From a bacterium UBP17_UBA6191 (GTDB lineage: Bacteria; Muiribacteriota; UBA6191): a DNA stretch of 9,116 nt. A program made the translations under genes and the position numbers. The stretch spans positions 1-9,116 of the forward strand of contig DITF01000344.1 of assembly GCA_002422125.1 (NCBI GenBank). Direction: 5' to 3'. A model generated the notes under the pieces. The model was not told the origin of the DNA and searched no databases. It worked only from the letters and a program-made list of their open reading frames with translations. Numbering within the stretch: the stretch's first letter is position 1; each line of letters starts with the position of its first letter. This document shows positions 7,267 to 9,116 of the stretch, piece by piece.

Positions 7267-8548
7267 CAAAAGCGTTTTATCACAGGAAGAGATTGATGCT
7301 CTGTTACAGGGCGACATGGGGCTTGGAGACATGGATGATTCAGATTCCATGGAACTTGAGCAGGCCGATTTTGGAATTTTCTCGGCCGAACAAGCGAGGA
7401 TGATTCAGGAAATTGCCGATGACTGCTTTGCGGCCAATATGAAGGAGCTTGCGGGTTACATCAATACGGATGTAGCTTTGTCCGGTGGGCGCTTAAAACT
7501 ATTGCCTGGCTCTGATATTAGAGATACCTTGGCAGCCACGGAACAGGTCTTTGTGGGCTTGAATCTGAGTGCTGGCAAAGCTGGCATAGTCGTAAATTCC
7601 GTGTTTGGAGCTATGATTGCCAGTATTATGCTGCAAGGGGAATACCTTGAGGATCCCAATTTTACATTTGGGGATCTACAGCTTGGAGCGGTTGGGGAAT
7701 GTTTTAATGCTGTTACGGGTAAACTGATTCCTTCCCTCAAAAAAAAGACAGGCAAGGATTATGTGGTAACAGCCCCTCCCTCTCCAGTCATTATCAAGGG
7801 TGCTGATATTCCATCAGAAGCCGCCTTATTGCGACAAAAAGAACTGGTAGAGATTTTATATGATTTAAATGTTGGCAATGAGCCAGCTTCCAAACTGAGA
7901 TTGATCCTGTCCCTGGATTTGGCCAAGGCTTGGGTAACCGCCATGGATCCATCGGCCAGCTTTCCTGTGGAAGAACCAGCTCCGTCCAGTGCTCAAAAAG
8001 GTAATGCAGCACAGGCTGGTAAATCGGCCCCAGCCGTTTCCATGCCTCAACAGCAACAGCAGCAGTCTCAGATGCCAATGGCCCAACCCGCGGCTATGAT
8101 GCCTCAGCAGGGTGCACCCCAGATGGATGTCGCAGCCATGCAACAGATGATGGCGCAAATGCAGCAAATGCAACAGATGCAAGCCTCGGGTGGTGGTGCG
8201 GGGGGTAACCCTCCGATGTCTGCTCCCTATGCTCCCTGGCAGTTTGCTCCGATTTCTCCCTTTGAACAAGGGCAGGCCAACCTTGGGAACATGGAACTGT
8301 TAAAAGATGTTTCGCTTCAGGTGACTGTGGAATTAGGGCGAACCCGAATGCCCATTGGCCAGATTCTGGAACTGGTAAATGGATCCATTGTAGAGCTTAA
8401 TAAACAGGCCGGTGAGGCAGTAGAATTGTATGTACAGGGAAAACTGATTGCTCGCGGTGAAGTGGTCATCATTGATGAGAACTTCGGTATCCGAATCACT
8501 TCGATTGTTTCGCCATTTGAACGCATGGGCGGACTTGGCGGTCGTTGA
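7259..8548 (+). CDS. fliN: flagellar motor switch protein FliN/FliY, long form with CheC-like domain
   Basis: The product has 429 residues against about 137 in E. coli FliN, so this is the FliY architecture. The start ATG 7259 overlaps the fliM end by 8 bases, with a purine-rich AAAGGAAGAG upstream. In order: an N-terminal CheY-P-binding motif VLSQEEIDALLQGD (6-19); a CheC-like domain (about 40-232); a Gln/Met/Ala/Pro-rich linker (about 240-340, including six consecutive Gln); and a C-terminal SpoA/FliN domain (about 345-422, VSLQVTVELGRTRMPIGQIL). In the CheC part, the second phosphatase-like site keeps Glu147-x-x-Asn150 and Pro173 with the family spacing. The first site has Glu51 but Asp54 in place of Asn and lacks the spaced Pro, so it looks inactive. 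It forms the lower C-ring, and may dephosphorylate CheY-P as FliY does in Bacillus and Thermotoga; activity here is inference. It is likely to be named fliY in some annotations. Confidence 0.95.
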   Translation: MSDKSVLSQEEIDALLQGDMGLGDMDDSDSMELEQADFGIFSAEQARMIQEIADDCFAANMKELAGYINTDVALSGGRLKLLPGSDIRDTLAATEQVFVGLNLSAGKAGIVVNSVFGAMIASIMLQGEYLEDPNFTFGDLQLGAVGECFNAVTGKLIPSLKKKTGKDYVVTAPPSPVIIKGADIPSEAALLRQKELVEILYDLNVGNEPASKLRLILSLDLAKAWVTAMDPSASFPVEEPAPSSAQKGNAAQAGKSAPAVSMPQQQQQQSQMPMAQPAAMMPQQGAPQMDVAAMQQMMAQMQQMQQMQASGGGAGGNPPMSAPYAPWQFAPISPFEQGQANLGNMELLKDVSLQVTVELGRTRMPIGQILELVNGSIVELNKQAGEAVELYVQGKLIARGEVVIIDENFGIRITSIVSPFERMGGLGGR

Positions 8549-8558
8549 GTTGTCTGAA

Positions 8559-8873
8559 ATGCAAAATATTGGTATCGGCTGGTTTATACATACCATTGTT
8601 TCTTTAGGATTGGTGGCCTTTTTATTTGTGGCCTTCAGCCAGTTCTTAAAAAGGTTTTCTGCCACAGCCGGAGTTGTTACAGGCCAGGGAGATCTATTTA
8701 AAGTGATCTCCCGTCAGGCCTTTGATTCCAAAAATTCCATGTATCTGATTGAATCTGGCGACAAACAATATCTTTTGTTTGGCAATCCCGAACACATGCA
8801 GGTTCTAAACTCGGGAACAAATCTTTTCCCATCCCCTTCCCCCACTAAGTCCCCAAACGATAAAGATTCTTAA
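8559..8873 (+). CDS. fliO: flagellar biosynthesis protein FliO
   Basis: The product has 104 residues from ATG 8559; TTG 8550, one base after the fliN stop, would add three residues (LSE) and cannot be excluded. A longer reading from ATG 8448 would overlap fliN by 101 bases and is unlikely. One N-terminal membrane helix (about 8-29, WFIHTIVSLGLVAFLFVAF) is followed by a basic stretch (LKRF). A small cytoplasmic domain then carries FKVISRQAFDSKNSMYLIES, GDKQYLLFGN and EHMQVL, the FliO pattern of a strand, a ligand-like turn and a G-D-x-x-x-L-L-x-G core. The tail is Pro/Ser/Lys-rich. FliO helps assemble the FliP-FliQ-FliR export gate of the flagellar type III secretion system. No strong Shine-Dalgarno site is visible; coupling to fliN translation is likely. 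Confidence 0.85.
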   Translation: MQNIGIGWFIHTIVSLGLVAFLFVAFSQFLKRFSATAGVVTGQGDLFKVISRQAFDSKNSMYLIESGDKQYLLFGNPEHMQVLNSGTNLFPSPSPTKSPNDKDS

Positions 8874-8946
8874 AACACCCTTGGGGGCGGTTGATTTTTC
8901 ACGCCGGTCCGGAAATTAAATTTGGTGGTTTTTATGAGGACGGTTT

Positions 8947-8955
8947 GGGGGGGGG
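8947..8955 (+). repeat. G9 homopolymer tract in the intergenic tail
   Basis: Nine consecutive G residues lie 73 bases after the fliO stop. Tracts of this length are prone to slippage during replication. Nothing nearby shows what a change in length would affect, apart from a weak 33-codon open frame that runs through it (8934-9035). Confidence 0.7.
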
Positions 8956-8965
8956 TAACACCTGA

Positions 8966-9040
8966 ATCTGTCACGGCGTTTGCTCATTACATAAATACCT
9001 ATCTGTCACAGCCAGTTTTTTCAAAAATTACTTGACAGAT
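8966..9040. repeat. three copies of the 8-mer ATCTGTCA, two direct and one inverted
   Basis: ATCTGTCAC occurs at 8966-8974 and 9001-9009, and the reverse complement TGACAGAT at 9033-9040. The inverted copy overlaps the TTGACA box at 9032-9037. The arrangement could be operator half-sites for a regulator of the next gene, or the arms of alternative hairpins. This is a direct observation; function is unknown. Confidence 0.55.
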
Positions 9041-9044
9041 TTTT
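9001..9044 (+). terminator. possible weak hairpin/terminator downstream of fliO
   Basis: ATCTGTCA (9001-9008) can pair with TGACAGAT (9033-9040). Inside it, AGT (9014-9016) can pair with ACT (9030-9032) and a T-run with an A-run (9017-9027). Five T residues (9040-9044) follow the stem. The stem is AT-rich with only three G-C pairs in the outer 8, so termination would be weak. It may equally be a regulatory inverted repeat. Confidence 0.3.
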
Positions 9045-9060
9045 GGGCCCCATTTTTAGT
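9032..9060 (+). promoter_or_regulatory. possible sigma-70-type promoter in the tail
   Basis: TTGACA (9032-9037) is a perfect -35 box. TTTAGT (9055-9060), 17 bases on, matches TATAAT at 4 of 6 positions. It would serve a gene beyond the window end, since no gene starts inside it. The -35 box lies within the inverted repeat copy, so repression by a bound regulator is conceivable. Based on consensus only. Confidence 0.3.
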
Positions 9061-9116
9061 TCAGTCGTGATGGCCGGAAAAATCTCACGCTAAATGCTCT
9101 AATTATACCTTTAGTT

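Larger units (their letters stand above)
8874..9116. other. 243 bp intergenic tail without a supported gene
   Basis: After fliO there is no open frame with a ribosome site and recognisable product on either strand. The segment holds the G9 tract, the repeated 8-mer, the possible hairpin and the TTGACA box described separately, plus a GGGCCC palindrome (9045-9050) and a TATAAT on the minus strand (9102-9107) whose -35 region lies outside the window. The gene expected here in related clusters, fliP, is absent from the visible sequence. Confidence 0.6.

Noticed and set aside
7865..8269. 134-codon Leu/His-rich open frame on the minus strand inside fliN
   Set aside because: Its Leu and His runs are simply the reverse complement of the Gln/Met-rich linker codons.
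8448..8558. Longer start (ATG 8448) for fliO
   Set aside because: The extra residues lie over the conserved FliN C-terminus in another frame and precede the normal FliO membrane helix.
8934..9035. 33-codon open frame through the G9 tract (starts MRTVWGGVTPESV)
   Set aside because: There is no ribosome site (T-rich upstream), it is very short and matches nothing I recognise; it remains a remote possibility as a small protein or gene remnant.
9102..9107. TATAAT on the minus strand as a leftward promoter
   Set aside because: The -35 position falls beyond the window end and no gene is read leftward from it within the window.

Overview
The window is one long stretch of a chromosomal flagellar locus from a Gram-negative, flagellated bacterium. 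Base composition is moderate, genes are tightly packed, and most have clear Shine-Dalgarno sites. The order flbD-motA-motB-fliL-fliM-fliN/fliY-fliO is the one familiar from spirochaetes and several deltaproteobacteria-like lineages. The stator proteins look like the Vibrio PomA/PomB sodium type. I cannot name a genus from this sequence.

Left block (1-5079, all + strand): the 3' end of a TPR-like protein with a C-terminal membrane anchor; a small PhaF/phasin-like coiled-coil protein; flbD; motA; two consecutive motB paralogues; and a first fliL. Gaps are a few bases or overlaps, so this reads as one transcription unit. It holds the stator (MotA with two different MotB proteins) and a stator-associated FliL.

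Interruption (5080-5613, - strand): a mogA-type molybdopterin adenylyltransferase gene sits antisense inside the flagellar cluster. Its stop codon directly abuts the fliL1 stop codon, with no intergenic base.

Right block (5700-8873, + strand): a second fliL, then fliM, a long FliY-type fliN and fliO, again overlapping or nearly so. The 86 bp divergent gap upstream of fliL2 contains a good match to a sigma-28 (FliA) promoter, which would restart flagellar transcription after mog. The products are the C-ring switch (FliM, FliY), a second FliL, and the export-gate assembly factor FliO.

Tail (8874-9116): 243 bp with no convincing gene. It carries a G9 tract, three copies of an 8-mer in direct and inverted orientation, a possible hairpin and a TTGACA box. 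The expected next gene, fliP, does not start within the window.

The most interesting points are the single MotA with two MotB paralogues (nearly identical channel helices, very different periplasmic halves, one lacking the usual peptidoglycan-binding arginine), the paired FliL genes, and the antisense mog gene splitting stator genes from switch genes.
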